Source: Montifringilla adamsi (Eukaryota; Chordata; Aves; Passeriformes; Passeridae). From it: 64,000 nucleotides of DNA. The stretch lies in the NCBI GenBank assembly GCA_017590115.1, contig JAGGNK010010225.1, positions 6,200,001 through 6,264,000 on the forward strand. Reading direction: 5' to 3'. Numbering within the stretch: the first letter of the stretch is position 1; every line of letters starts with the position of its first letter. This document shows positions 1 through 13,470 of the stretch, piece after piece. The notes under the pieces are model-generated. The model was not told the DNA's origin. It did no database searches and saw nothing but the letters and a program-made list of their open reading frames with translations. Both the position numbers and the translations under genes were made by a program.

Positions 1-3000
1 TGCATTAAAAAATGAAAAAGTGGCGAAAAATAGCTCCTCCAAGTCAAGAAAAGAACAAATAAGGCAACACTTAGAAAAGTAAATTTATCCTCACATACAT
101 TAAACCCCTAAACTGCTGTCTCTTTTATTTGGCTGAGTTTCATGAGCTGTGCTTTTCACTACTGAGTTAACTACTCTTCAGATTTTGTTGTTACCATGCT
201 GTATGCTCATAGACCTTCAAACAAAGAAGCAACTATTTTCTCTTGCAGCATGAAGACAGATCCTGGGTTAGTCCATCTTGCAAATTGCTAATATTTTCAG
301 CTAAAACATGCACTCACAGTCAATATCAAGTATTAGTGTAGAAAATGTTTGTTTCTTTCCTTCTTTTTTTTTCAAGAATCCCTTCCTATTCTCATGTTTT
401 ACATCTATTGCCCTATCTCAAAGACATGCTCCAGTTCAGCTTTTTTTTTTTTTTATGTAGGAAAATGCACAAGAAGAACATGCACAGTGCGATGTCACAT
501 TATCTTTCTAAGGCGCAGAGTGGAATCTCTCAGTGTGTCTAATTTCTATATAAAACTTATCAAAATTTTTATTATTTTCCCCATCTGTCTTGTTTAATAG
601 CCCATGGAATTGACTACAATACTCCACACATTCAGGTATAGCCTGGTATGATAATCCCACATGGCATAGTTGAAGCAGGATCTGGATGATACCATCCCTT
701 CTCATTTCTTATGTCAACTTGCTTGAAAAAGTTGCAGAGAACAGTCACAACCTGCTTGAAACTTTTGCAGGCAACAGTAAATTGCCTGTAACCTGTACAA
801 GACAGGTTACACCCACTGCACCAGCACTTCTTGGCAAATCAATATCTGAAGGCAAAATTTATTCTGATGTAAAAATCTTATCCTGATGTAAAGAATCAAG
901 TCTGCACACACAGCTTCATTAAAATCTAGAGTGAAATTTTTAGGGGTGGGTTCACCTCTACATTTAAAAATAGCTTTTTGAAAATTAAGGTCTATCAAAA
1001 CTTGATAATTCATTGTCCTTTCACTGACAAGTGATACCTGTGTGTCTATATTTCGTCTGCTCCTTTGTAAGTGAGGAAGGATCAGATCCCTTTGAGTCAT
1101 TCATATGCCCAGAAAATGATTAGAGCAAGACTAGTTTTGGTCATTTTCTGCAATAATTCCAGACACCTTTGCAGCATCTTCAGTTAAATGATTTTTTAAT
1201 TACTCTGTCATTTTTCATGTTCTGACAAGAATCTAAGCCTATGAAATTTGCTCTTGAGTATTACCCTAATTTCAGCACAGGCCTACATGTGCCAAGGATA
1301 CAGAATGAAGGGAAAAATATTCACAGAAAAAAAGCCCAATGGTTTTCTAAACCTTTTAAAATATTTTTATCATTTTATAGTTTTCTATTGGTGCAGTTTG
1401 TGAGATGTGTTATGATGGAAGTGGCATCCTGAGCTTGGCACTCTACTTCCAAAATGTAAACAGTATAAACCACAACATATTGCCACTTTGAATACTGTTT
1501 ATTGCATTTGTTTTCACTGATTGAAGAAAGGGTGTTGTCTTTGCAAGTTCCTAGACTCTAATTTTAATAAGATGCAAGAAAGTGAAATATCCCTGCTCAT
1601 TACACAAAGACTACACAGGCAGAGGAACACAATATCTGCAGGCTCTAATTCAATTAAAAATCTGTGGCTAAAGATATGGAAACATTTTCGAGGATGAAAA
1701 TTGGAATATTTCTCCCAATTCTATCTTGCTTCATAAGGTAGACTCAAAATCCTTGAGTTACAAAATAGCTAAAGACAGTTCACATAAAATTCTGGGTCAT
1801 CTCTTGCAGGTTCTGTCTTCATAGCAAGGTTCATTTGGGAATTAGAAGTAGTGCTCAGACTCTAACCCTGTATAATCCATATTAAGAAAACCCCTTGACT
1901 GTGTGCACTGCTGTTTTTCAGAAAGGGAGCTCCTCTTGATAATCCAAATACAGCCCTGCTTCATGATAATTCTGTTGCTGCTGTTTACCAGTGTCTCCCC
2001 ACAGACCTCTGTCCTTACCAGTGTGTGCTGGAAAATGGGACACGTTCTCTTACTCAGGACTTTGGGTCAACTCAATTTATACTGACTACCACAGAATGTG
2101 TCCACAAAATCTCAGCAACTGGTACTAGGCAGTGTCCTTTGTGAAGCAGCTCTGTCCCATGAGACCCTGGCTAAGCTGGAAGAAGGAGCTGAAGTTTTTT
2201 GTGTCACATTTGGTTGTACAGAGTGTGCCTGTGCCCAGATCCACACTGTCCAAGCTCTTGCAAGCACTGGCTGCTGCAGACAGTTCCTGTTCTTGTGTGG
2301 AGAAATTGATTCAATGTTTGTCTGTTTTAAAATACCATTTTCTTTCCTAAACTATGCTTGCTGAAGTGGTTTTGTCCAAGTTCTGGCTGCATTGTGTTCT
2401 TGTATATCCTTCCCTTGGGAAACCCTGCCATCCACCTGTATGTGTGGTCATTATTAAGCCTTGTCACAGTGTTTATTCTTCTGGCACTAGGTTAAAAACA
2501 AGCTTTCTTATGTATCTCTCAAGTGTATGTTCCACATTTAAGGTGTTGCAGCATTTTATTATTGTTTACTCTTCAAATGTTTGTGATCACTAACAGCAAC
2601 ATATACAGTAATTTCCGTTTCTTCAAATGCAGCAGGGTGAAAATGAGGATGGAGTCTGTGTCCTTGAGCTGCACCTGAGTATACCTAAGGCAGTCTTATA
2701 CAGACTGACTGCAAGTCTATTTTATAAATAGAAAAAGACTATTTTAGATGTCTTATTAGTTCTGAGTAAATATTTCCATCATATTTTTGTGCACCCAAGG
2801 GTCTGCTTCTATTTATGCTTCCCAGAACAGCAGAAAAAATTAAGCCAAGATTTGTCCTTATTGCCTTTTATAAAACCACTAATGCTTAGTCTAAATTCTT
2901 ACCTTGGTGTCCATTTAAATTATAGTTTTGAGCACAGTGTAACAGTGTGAGATTTTTTCAACATATATCCATTTTGTTATTGCCCAGTGTTCAATGAACC

Positions 3001-4063
3001 CATCTGACCAGATAGTTCTGGATAGTTACCAGATCTGACACAGGTAAAGCAGACAGTGAGGAAGATTTCAATCTTAAAAATATTAGCTTAAGGATGTCTC
3101 TTCATTATGAACAAGATTTTGATGACATGTAGGAATTGGACACATCAATAGTCATCTGTTCATCATCAATTTCTGCCTTTCTGACTCAAGTTACCACATC
3201 CCCTGACTTTCCAAAGACTTTATTCAAGTACTCTGAAGCCAGTGGGTGGCTGGGTGCTACAGTTTCTTTAAATTCTTTTCCTGAATTAAGAAAGGGAAAA
3301 GTGCTGGTGGAGAAAAAAGACAAAACAGTATACAGAACCAGGGTATTTTACTTTCACTTCTTATATTAAAAGAAAATTGAAAGACCTTATTATAGGATGA
3401 AGAGACAGAAAAACTAGGAGGAAAAAATAGGAGACTGTGAATGAATAGCAAAATGGATAAATAATTGATAATAAAAAGCAGGCTGCTTCCCTCCAGAAGC
3501 TGTCTATTGCATGCTGTCCTTGACTCAATAAAGTTACTAGCTTTTTTTTTCTTTCTTAAAAATGTTCTCTTACTGTTTAAGAAGAAAAAAAAAAAAGCAG
3601 CTGAGTATATGAAGGTAGAAACTAATTATCTTTCTGTAAGCTAAAAAATTTTTGAAGACAACAACAACAACAACAACAACAGCATTGTCTTTGAGAGGAC
3701 TTTAAAAGAAATCACCAGTGACCTTTCGAAAATGCATGGCTAGATTAGAGTAAGATTCCATAGGGACAATGTAATAGCTGATGATTAAGGTACTTATCAC
3801 CAAATATGTATCATTTTTGCAAAAAGAAAATAAATTCCTTGTGACTGCTGATATAGCAGAACATTTCTGCAAGCGAAGTATGAAAGCAAAGCTGTCAAAA
3901 TAAATGCAACATTGTGTTCCAGGTGCACATCTCTAAATTCACAGCTCAAGCAGTGCATCCACATTCTGGACATGCTGGCGTTCTCAGCTCACTAAAGACC
4001 GATATCAGAGTGCCCTCAATACAAAAGCTGCCTAGTTGCCCTTGGGAAATGCTCTCTGTGCAG
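1..4063. other. Non-coding stretch, no gene supported
   Basis: AT-rich DNA with no recognisable repeat family and no convincing exon. A short segment at 601-635 has a good polypyrimidine tract and AG before it and a GTATAG donor-like site after it, and it is open in two frames, but 35 bases are too few to call. An (ACA)n microsatellite sits at 3,658-3,681. The somewhat GC-richer part at 1,900-2,480 has several overlapping open frames of 60-90 codons without known motifs; it could be an old repeat, which I cannot identify. Confidence 0.5.
3658..3681. repeat. (ACA)n microsatellite
   Basis: An uninterrupted trinucleotide repeat of about eight units, read directly from the sequence. It lies in AT-rich non-coding DNA. 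Confidence 0.95.
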
Positions 4064-4182
4064 TTGCTTCAAGTTCTGGGCAAATGAAGCAGTAGGCAAC
4101 CAGAAGATACCAGCAAGAGGTCTGGGAAGAATCAGGGGGCCCAAGTATTGTGGCCATTCCCAGTATTGCGGGTTTGGGCAAG
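4064..4182 (+). CDS. Very tentative upstream exon of the + strand gene
   Basis: The segment follows a pyrimidine-containing AG (ctctctgtgcag) and ends at AG|GTAATA. Its 119 bases, a typical exon size, are open in one frame only, starting in phase 2 and ending in phase 1. That end phase fits the next candidate exon at 14,939, and the codon across the junction would be glycine. The peptide contains FKFWANEAVGNQK and a Cys/Gly-rich end, CGHSQYCGFGQ. About 56% of codons start with a purine, which is only mildly coding-like. The frame stays open for some 80 codons beyond the donor into obvious non-coding DNA, so openness by itself is weak evidence. I do not recognise a family. Confidence 0.13.
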
Positions 4183-7100
4183 GTAATACTTCCTCAGGTT
4201 TCTGTTATAATTTTTTTCTCTGTTTTTGTTTGTTTACTTGTTTTAATCCCTTTTCCCCGGGCTTGAGCATGCAGGGCTCTAGAGAGACTATATTCATCAG
4301 CTGGTTCCTATGCATTTGGTGCAAATTTCTGTTTGAAACAACAGGTTCACAGGCAGACCACACCCTCCCCCTTTACAGGGAGAATGACTTCCTAAAACAA
4401 AGAGGAGCAGGTGACCTTCAATATCTCTGCTAATTTCACTTCTCCCTGTTTGCTGGATGGGCATTTCTATGGTACAGAATAACCTAGTCTAGTTTATTAA
4501 GTCCTGCTGTCATTCACAATGTTCAAGTTCACATCCTGTTACAAAGCAGAATTGATTGTATTGTTGTACTGGTGTCTTTTAAGAAGAATGCTATTAAATT
4601 TGGTAGGCTTACAGCTCAAAGACATTGCAGTGAACAAGAGAATCAGTTCCTCCATATCAGTATTCTGATTTAAATTATTCAGTTTGACAACAATTTAGGC
4701 TGCTGCTGTTCTGAGTCCTCTGATCAATACTGTCTCGCTGCTCTCTTTTTCCACTCCCATCTTCTATTTTCATCTTTTGCTCTTAGTTTTCCACTTGGAT
4801 TGTAAAGTCCTTGAATCACGATCATTGCTTTGTTCTTTGTAAAGTGCCTAGAGCAATTCAGTCCTGGTCTGTAACTAGAGTGCCCAAATGGTGTAATAAA
4901 TGCGTTGCAATTACTACTGATGCTGCAGTTGTTATTGTATCCGTGACCATACAAGTGATAAATGAATGGCAGTAAAGTTGTAAGTTTCCCTTTAATCACA
5001 CAATACATCCCAGACATCTGCAAAAGGTGTTCTTGCCGCCACAGCCATAACTGCTGGAGAGATCCTGGCCCTGAGTAGAAGGGTAGTCCAAGTTTAACTG
5101 TGGAATTCCTACTGAGGCTGTCAGAAAGCTGTCTGGTAACTGGATGGTGATAAGGGAGCTCTCTGATTAACTTAAATTTTCAGTAAAAATATATCATCAA
5201 AATAGTCACATTTCACTCACTGCAATTTGGCACCATGCTAAAGCAAGGAGAATACAGCCCAGGGAATGTAAAAGGGCAGTTAAAAACCAAAGCTCTGTGC
5301 CATCAGCCCTTTTGCTTCCACCAAAGATTTCACCCAAATCCCTCTATTTATGCAAGTAATCACTACTATTTATGCAAGTAAACACTAAACTTTATGAAAT
5401 CTAGTGAACCGCCTTTTTTTTTTTTCTGATTCATTATTAGTGGGAGGCATTTAAGATGAGCATATTCGCCTACATATTATGAACCATAACTTTATCACAT
5501 TGGATTGAGACAATGGTACACACCATCAGACACACATCCATTTACACACTCTGTAACAAAATCTTTAGAAAAGTTCCTAAGGTCTTTCAGTAGCAAAATT
5601 ACTAACATGTTAGCTGCCTTTCCTGTCTGACCAAAACCTAATCAAGCTCCCATCCTTCCCAGCATCCATCCTCTTGCTTCCCAGACTGGCTTGGTGCTAC
5701 ATGCTTATTTTCTTTGCTTCAACAAAATAGCAGCAAGAGGTTCTGAAGGGAGGAGCTGTGGACTGTTAACAGGAGTTGGACCCTAATGGTGGGTGGAGAA
5801 AGTAATGGATTTTCCTGAAAAAGTTAGAGGGAGAAGCAGCACCCATTGCTGCATCTGAGCCTGAGCCTTCAGTGTTTGGTACAGTCCTGAAGGGATCTGC
5901 CCTGGCCTCCCCTTACTGCTGAGGCAATGTCTGAGGTAAATGAAGTGTGGGTAGAAAGATTATTCAAGCTGAAATGCCTAGGAGTCCCCAGGCCCTCTTG
6001 TGAGGCTGTCAAAATTTACTAGTAACTTTGGACTAAGACAATACCTTGATGAGACAAAGTAGCCTTGGCTCTTGCGGCTCATTGTGGTTCACTTCAAAAG
6101 TAACCTCAAACAGCCACACTGTCAGTCATCAAGTAATGAGGTCAGGTAAACTGGGGTGGCTGGAAAAGGGGATTTAGGTGGGAGAGAAAGAAAGAACTCA
6201 CCAATTATCCACACCTTCCAAAATCCTCTTGTTTCTTGTTCACAAAATTAATAGCCTGGAGACAGCTGAAGTTATTCTAGGGGTATTTTGGGGGTTTGGT
6301 AACTTAGGGAAGGATGACTATGGCCAAGGTATGTTCTTGAATAATTGCCTCGTTGTACTAGTGGTTTTCATCACTTCCTGATGTATGACTGAAAGCCAAG
6401 GTGAATGTTAGTCAACACCTATACTCTTTGAGATGCTACATATTCAGTAGCTGTTCTTCTGTTAGCAAGAGTGGGTACAGTTCAGTGCTTCTGAATTTTA
6501 AGCCTTCTAAGGAGAAGCATATTGTGCCCTCTATTCCCTAAGGAAATCCAGACAAGGTCCTTTATATAGGAAGCTCTTTTTTTCATTATAAAATGTACAA
6601 CAGCTACTAAATGCACCAAAATGAGTTCTTTTATCTCTAATATAAAAGTAATTACTTCTTCATGCAGCAGAAGTCCATGGTGTTCCTGCAGATGGTTTTG
6701 TCACTGGCGTTGTGTCAAACCCCTATTGCCAAATGGCAAAGCCCACTTGTGAGTTAATGATGCATTTGGGATTTTAATACTCTAGTGACAGAAGGAACTG
6801 TAATGAATCTCACTGAACTTCATTTCAGGGCATGAACCTGACATTCAGTGGGTTGGAAAAAGTCACCTTCAAGGTTTTCAAACTATATTCTGTTTCTGTG
6901 CACCGTGTTTTTTCTTTATCTCCTGAAGATGCAGTTTCACTTCAGACTGTATCACTGAAGTGCAGCACTCTATCAAAAGCTGAACAATGCACAACATTAA
7001 TTGTATCCAGATTCTAGGTCAGAATATTAGTCTAAAAATACTCCCGTAGCAGAAGGGTCTTTAATGTAGTAAACATGGACGTGCAATAAATTGCAGAATA

Positions 7101-8184
7101 CCATTTTTATTACCTATATTACAACTGCAGAAAGATTTAGGGGGAACCAAGGAACACATCCAGTTCTTTGATTCAGGCTGGTCCATCTTATTTGTGGCTT
7201 CATGGAAAATGTTTAAAAGCAATGAAAAAAAAAACTTCATTGTTTTTCTGTACACCTCCCCCTGCCTTTAAGCTACAAAATGCAATTTTGGGACGTATTG
7301 GCACATATGTGTTTTTATTGGTTCCTGTAATCTATAATTTGTTCATGATATGGTGTCAGCAACCTGAAAAACTATTAGCATCTGTAAAGCAGTCTGTGAC
7401 CATGAGATTACTTCACAAAATGAAGATTTAACATGCAACTTCCCCAGAAATTAGTTGTGTTTGGGTCTGGCTCTTCTGTTGCTTTCTTCCTTTATTGATC
7501 CCTTCGGGCAGAAGGAAATGGTGAGTTGTCTGATTAAAATATGTGCAAAACTGTAGGGAAATCCTGCACAGCTGCTAATGCCACCCGATTTGGTGCTGGA
7601 AAAACATTCAGCTAGGTGTTGATCAAAGCTTCTGAGTGATTTTAATAATTAGTTAAATAATTTCAGAAAGGTCCAAGGTTGTGCAAAAGCAACAACAGAC
7701 AGTTCCATCTTTTAAACAAATGTCAAAGTTTAAATGATAAAGCAGGTAAATATTTGTCTAGTTTTTAAAAGTATCATAGCTTGCATACTGAAGGAAATAT
7801 GGATTTTTTCTTTTCAAAGGCAGAGTTATTTGTTATTTGTGAAACAGATACCAAGGTTTGATAGATTGTCGAAATATTTCAGTAACAGCAAGTCAAATTG
7901 AGCTGGTGATGTGTTACGAAACTTCTGAAAGCACAGACAAACACACCAACACTAATTATTCAGCCTAAAACAAATCTGAAAGCTGTTTAATTTTCCTTGT
8001 GTATTTTGATAAAGAGACGGTGACATGGTCTGCAAAAGGCGTGTATAGACTTGTTTGCATATTTGCCAGTGCATTTGAAAAATGTGCTTTTCTAACTCTA
8101 TTATTTTGAATTTGCTGACTTGTAACAGGAAAAATAAAAGAGAAACACAGTGAAACCACCCAGTGTGTCTTGGTGGAATGAAGG
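4183..8184. other. Non-coding stretch, possible long intron
   Basis: If the tentative exon at 4,064 is real, this is part of its intron. Otherwise it is plain non-coding DNA. It is AT-rich and carries a short two-copy tandem duplication at 5,344-5,387. Open frames here are short and have no motifs. Confidence 0.5.
5344..5387. repeat. Two-copy 22-bp tandem duplication
   Basis: The unit begins ctatttatgcaagtaa and occurs twice in direct succession. The copies differ at one position (T in the first, A in the second). Such near-identity suggests a recent replication slippage event. Confidence 0.9.
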
Positions 8185-8571
8185 TTTGCAGCCATATTTT
8201 CTGAAAAATCCTTTTGCCAGGATTTTTCTCCTGAGAATCTGTGGAGCCTCAGGAAAGAAATGTAAACAATTAACTATCTGCTGCTGTGGAATGCAACAGG
8301 TGCATCTGTGGTTGGTGCATGTTGGTTGTTTCTAATTAATGGCCAATCACAGTCAGCTGGCTCGGACTCTCTGAGAGTCAGCTTGTGTTATCACTCCTCT
8401 CTTGTTTCTTTCTAGCCTTCTGATGGATCTTTTATTTCTATTCCTTTCAGTATAGTTATAGTATATAATTTTAATATAATATATATAATAATATAATAAA
8501 TCAGCCTTCTGAAACATGGAGTCAAGATTCTCCTCTCTTCACTTGTCCTGGCATTCTCGAACACAACCATA
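8185..8571 (+). mobile_element. Solo LTR, ERVL-like, passerine type
   Basis: I recognise the pattern of a common songbird ERVL-type LTR: a part reading ctgctgtggaatgcaacagg, then a CCAAT-like block (ccaatcacagtcagctggc) near 8,342, an AT-rich stretch with TATA-like sequence at 8,453-8,494, AATAAA at 8,495-8,500, and an end resembling gaacac..ca. Orientation is + because the poly-A signal lies downstream of the TATA-like part. No internal retroviral genes flank it, so it is a solo LTR left after recombination. I could not find clear 5-bp target-site duplications, so both ends are approximate and the 5' end may lie up to 40 bases further out. The family name is from memory of similar sequences, not from a search. 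Confidence 0.65.
8495..8500 (+). other. AATAAA poly-A signal within the LTR
   Basis: The hexamer follows a long AT-only stretch (about 8,453-8,500) in the ERVL-like LTR, in the position expected for the R-region poly-A signal. It supports the + orientation of the LTR. Confidence 0.6.
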
Positions 8572-11500
8572 AAAATTTAACTCACTTTCATTTCAAAACA
8601 GATTTATAAATTGCTACATATATATTTATCTGAAAATTGAGCAAGTTTATAATCTTTTTCACGTTCATTTTACAGTGAAACCAATACAGAGTGGGAGGTT
8701 ATTGTTGTTACAATGTACACACAGCAGATTGCATTCACAATTCAATCCTGTTGTATGTGATGTAAATTTTGCTCAGTTTCTTGTAACACAGTGAAAGTAG
8801 TCCTAAGATATGTTTTGCCTGGTAGAGGTACTACCTAGTACAGAGTAGTTCTCTATGGGGGAAACATTTGGGAACAACTCAGACATTTCTGCACTCTGAG
8901 CAGCAAAACAAACATTTTTCCTCCATTGGAACAAGAGACAGGGCATGGAGGTTTCTTGACAGCAATCAAATTATTTCCCTGTCAATGCCAAATGCAAGAC
9001 ATGTGAAAAGAATACCACAATTTAAGACATTTGAGAGTACTCAAAATTCCCCTGTCCCTTCCTTTATGAATGCACTATTATTTTGTTGAATGAGTACAAA
9101 GAGATTTATGGCTCACATCTTGCTTAATGGCCTCTATAGGATATTCTATTTCAAGGGCACATAATGCTTTACAAAAAGTTAGAATTCTTCACATACCTCT
9201 TCAGTACTGGGCCTAATTTTGCACTATTTGTCTACAATCGCTCTCCAATGTCCTCCCACTCTTGATCTAAAGGCTCCCAGAGTATCTGTAAAGCCACAGG
9301 CAGACATTCATTTTCCAAACCATTTGCCAGCTGAAAACACTACTGCTCCTTTGCTGTTTGTTTTTGACCTCTGCCAAGGGTTATCCTCCTAGCATTGCCA
9401 GCAAAGAAGGGATCACAAGAGAAGTCTCTAATCTGTTCCAGGCAAAACCAGTCTGGGTTGATTTACTTAAATGGAGTATGAGCCAGAGCAGATGACATTG
9501 TCCAAGATCTATTTGGAAGCACTCCTGCCGTGCTGTGCAGAGCAGGATGTGAGGGTTGTACCTCCAGCTGGAGGACAGAAAGAGACATTGGGCAGCAAGT
9601 CTTAGCCCAGCATCACTTGACATAGATGGTCCATCAGAGTCCTCAGGAAGGCACAGAGGAGTATTGGCTAGGGGCAGGGATAGTCATAAAATGCCCTGGT
9701 ATGCCCACACCAAAGGCTATAACATTCATCACAGGTAGTAATTGGAGTTATTCTGATACTGAAATAATATCTTAAAATATAATTTCACCTTCCCTTTCCA
9801 GCTGCTCCATGCTGTGATAGAAAAGACATGGACCATCCTGGGTTTTGATTTTTTGTTTTGCTCTCAAACACAGAGGCAGTTTGGACTTTCATGAATCATT
9901 ACCAGATGAAGATTGTCAGACTATTACAAGCAGTTTACAAGTTATTCCCTTGTGAGTTTGTGAATATTTACACAAAGTGAATAAGAGAAAAGTGAGTAAA
10001 TAAATTGCTGATTGTGGGTTATGTTTTGGGGTTACTGATGGATGTTATTAAAATGGAGGGGGGGAATAGGTTATAAAAAATTGTAGTTGTAAAAGGGAGT
10101 TACAAAATATACAAAAGTCAGTGAGATTAATATTTTTAACACATGAGGCAGTTATATAATTTATAGAATTTCTGTTTGAAGAAAAAGGGCACACAAAGGA
10201 AGGTCACTAGAAAAATATTCCTTTCCAGTACCCTCCAGACATCGGCTTTGTTGTTGCGTTTACATTTGCTATTTCAGATTAAGATCATACCATAGATATA
10301 TCCAGATAACAAATAAAGAAAAAAGACAGTGATATAATCAGCAACATCTGTGCACATAAACAAAATTTTCCTATGCTTAGCTTTTACAAAGCACTCCCAG
10401 CTTCTGTCATTCACGAATTGCACTTTGCAAGCACAACTCCATAGGTAAAAACATTTTATGCATTCTAGTACAAACCATGTTTGCAACTATATTGACTTTG
10501 TTTAAAAATGTTTGCTTTTCTCTTTTTTAAAAATCAAAACACTATCTGAAAGAAATTGCTAAAACAGAATAACATTGCTATTGCCTTTCTTGAAAATGCT
10601 GAGACAGAGAGAAAGGAAAAGTTTCTGTCTTTTCAGAAAGATTCATATACATTCATTTTGAGTTTCTTTTTTCCTTTTTTCCCTCCTTACTATATTCTAT
10701 GTAGAGTTAAAATTTGTTCTGTTAAAAAGCTTATCTTTTTCATGTCAGCTTATGCTGTCTGCTGTATTGCAAAATGCAGTCAGGTTTCAGATTGAAATGG
10801 AAGTGAGTTTGGAAAAAACACAGCCAATTTACCTACTCTTTGAGGTTCTTAATAACATTAGAAATATAAATGCATCACAGCAAGAGTGATTTTGTTAAAA
10901 GACAATCATCAAATAAAATATGGATTTTTAACAATCAAAGGATGAAAGTGCACTTAACCTTAGTGGCAGAGTGTGCATGTAATGACAAATTTCATCTCAA
11001 AAGGCTTGATCTGGCTGCTGCTGAAATCAATGGCAAAACTTCCACGTACTTTGGTGAAGAAAGGAAGAGGTCAAAAAAGTTACATACTGATTTAAGTCGA
11101 ACAACTGTTTTGTGCACTTTTTTTCCTGAATCTTTAATATCTAATAGATGAGTTGGGACAGGACTAGAAAGTCCATTGCATTCCAGACTTCAATTCCACA
11201 GTAAATTATAATTCATTTACATACATCCCAGGATAACTGACCCTATCTTGTTTAGATACCAAGTTATAATTAAAGTATACTGTCACTTTGGGGGAAAATG
11301 ATAACAGAAATCACTGGAATAGATCATAGACTTATGAGTGAATGACAGTAGTATTGATTGATGTTGGTCCATTGATTGATGGACCCTGACCCATGGCACG
11401 TCTGGGGCCAGGGTCTGACTGGTCTTTGCACCAGACTCCAGCTTGGTTCATGAATTGCAGTAGGGACAGAAAGGGGAAACTGGTAGTGGTTCAGAAATGA

Positions 11501-13301
11501 GCAGGCAGTGTGCCTTTCTGATTTTCTCCACCCTGTCTGAAAGCAGTTCTCTTTATTTCATGAGGCTGTTGGCTGGGAAAAGATTTCTAATCCAGATATT
11601 ACTGCTTTCAGAGTTATAAGCTCCATTTTTCAAGAGGCAGGCTAGCGATGGTTAGAAATTTTCCACTCTCAGGCTGTATCTAAGGACTTGAAAGCCCTGC
11701 AGTACTTTGGGTAATAACCTATAGAGATATAGAGGATTAAACATTTAATAATAGAAATGGAAATCAGAGTTCTGAAAACAGCTATCTGAGCTCAGTGCCT
11801 AGATGTCAGCTTGGGATTTGCTCGTAAGATGTTTACCAAGAAAGTGGACGGAGGCAGTCTCAAGCACACATCCCCCTGGAAGAACTGAGCACTTGCTTTA
11901 GATGTTTTTTATTCTCCTGACTTGTTGGAATAACAATTAAGAGCAAGTGTAGCACATGCTGAATTTTCTCCTCTCATTCTATTTCCTCCCTGTTATGGTC
12001 AGTGGAATACAAATGTCACTTTGTCACACTTCTCTGGGATACTAAATTCTTTGTAGTGTAGATTCACCATACCTGATTTGGTTTTCCTGCCTAAAGAGGC
12101 TTTGTTTCATTTTGCATCTGGATCTTTCCTTGACTTTGTCCTTACCTTTTGCAGCTCCAAATTTATTTATGTTAATTTGGATGGGTTTAGCATATGTTGG
12201 GGAATAAATTATGGCTTGTTGCAGTGTTTAGAAAACAAATGAAAGAAAACCTCTTTACCAACATATTCACCTATTATATTTCTCAGTTCATCATTGCTAT
12301 TGCAATTAAGTAAAAGTGGTACAAAAATGTCACAACAGAGAATGAGATTTCTAAACCCATACACATCTTCAAATTCACAAGGCTCCATGAGGGTCTTAAA
12401 TTTCATACATTTGTGTGTCCAGCACTACTTTACATATTAGTTTTATATTATTGATTGTGTACAGGTGGAAAAACTGAGATACAAAGACCCTTTCCACTTT
12501 TGCAGATAATTTTTAAGCTAATCTATTTTATAAGCTGCAGTTTTGTGCGTCATTAATGTCATTGTATTTGCACTACATCTGGTGAGCGTGCAGAGATGCC
12601 TCGAACAGCTCATTATGTCCTACATGGGTCTCAGAAACAGCACAAACTTCCAAGCAGTTTCAGTCATCCTGGTTCTAAATGGGCAAATTAACCCACACTG
12701 AGCTCCTTGACGTTCAGATACAGATTCACATACCCAGCCTTATCTGTGCCACACTACCTCAAACAATTCAGATTTTGCAGGTTCCAATGTGAGCACAGAA
12801 GGTACAAAAAGGTGGATATCTAGTGCTACAAATGGCCATTGAGATTTTCAAGTGGCTTTCCCTGTAATAAATAAGTTCTTACAAGACTGTCTTTAAATTA
12901 CATGTGTTCAACCTCAGCAAACCAAGATACCAAGTCAGCTTCATATAAAAATCTCTGTCAGTCTTTAATAACAAAAATTCAAATTGACAAATGGGATTTT
13001 TAATGTTAATGAAGAAGCCTTTACCTAGAATTTGCCTTGTATTTACTCAATTCCAGTTTTAAGTTTGTTCCATTTTGGATTTCCAGTAATCCAGGGAGAA
13101 TCAAGCAAAAAAAGCCCCTAGAGATCTAAAGTGATACTGGACCTTTCTAGCTGCCAGCCTGTTAACTCTTGTTAAGCAAAGTAAAACTTGTTCAAAAATG
13201 AAAAATTTAGAGTTGAGGACAGAAGTCTACTTCTATAAAGCAGTCCTCTCCAGAAACATACTCACAACTCACCAGGATTGATGTGGATTCATCAATAATA
13301 T

Positions 13302-13376
13302 GATTGCACCCCTCCACATCCACACACACAAATTTGATTCCACCCCTCTTTGTCCACTACCATACACACAAATTTG
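13302..13376. repeat. Imperfect two-copy tandem duplication
   Basis: The blocks 13,302-13,335 and 13,336-13,376 both begin gatt.cacccctc and end with a CACACACAAATTT block. They differ by a few substitutions and a small insertion, so the duplication is older than the one at 5,344. Confidence 0.75.
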
Positions 13377-13441
13377 CCTCTGTACATGCCTCATTTTTAT
13401 CCTGATTGTTTAAATAAGTTCAAAATTACTTTTTTTGATTA

Positions 13442-13470
13442 GAGATGTTATTTTGAGATGTTATTTTGAT
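13442..13470. repeat. Two-copy 13-bp tandem duplication
   Basis: The unit gagatgttatttt is present twice back to back and is followed by a third partial, AT-rich match. It looks like simple slippage. Confidence 0.8.

Noticed and set aside
10749..10802. 54-base + strand segment with good acceptor and GTGAGT donor
   Set aside because: Open in two frames, and neither gives the phase 1 end needed before the exon at 14,939.
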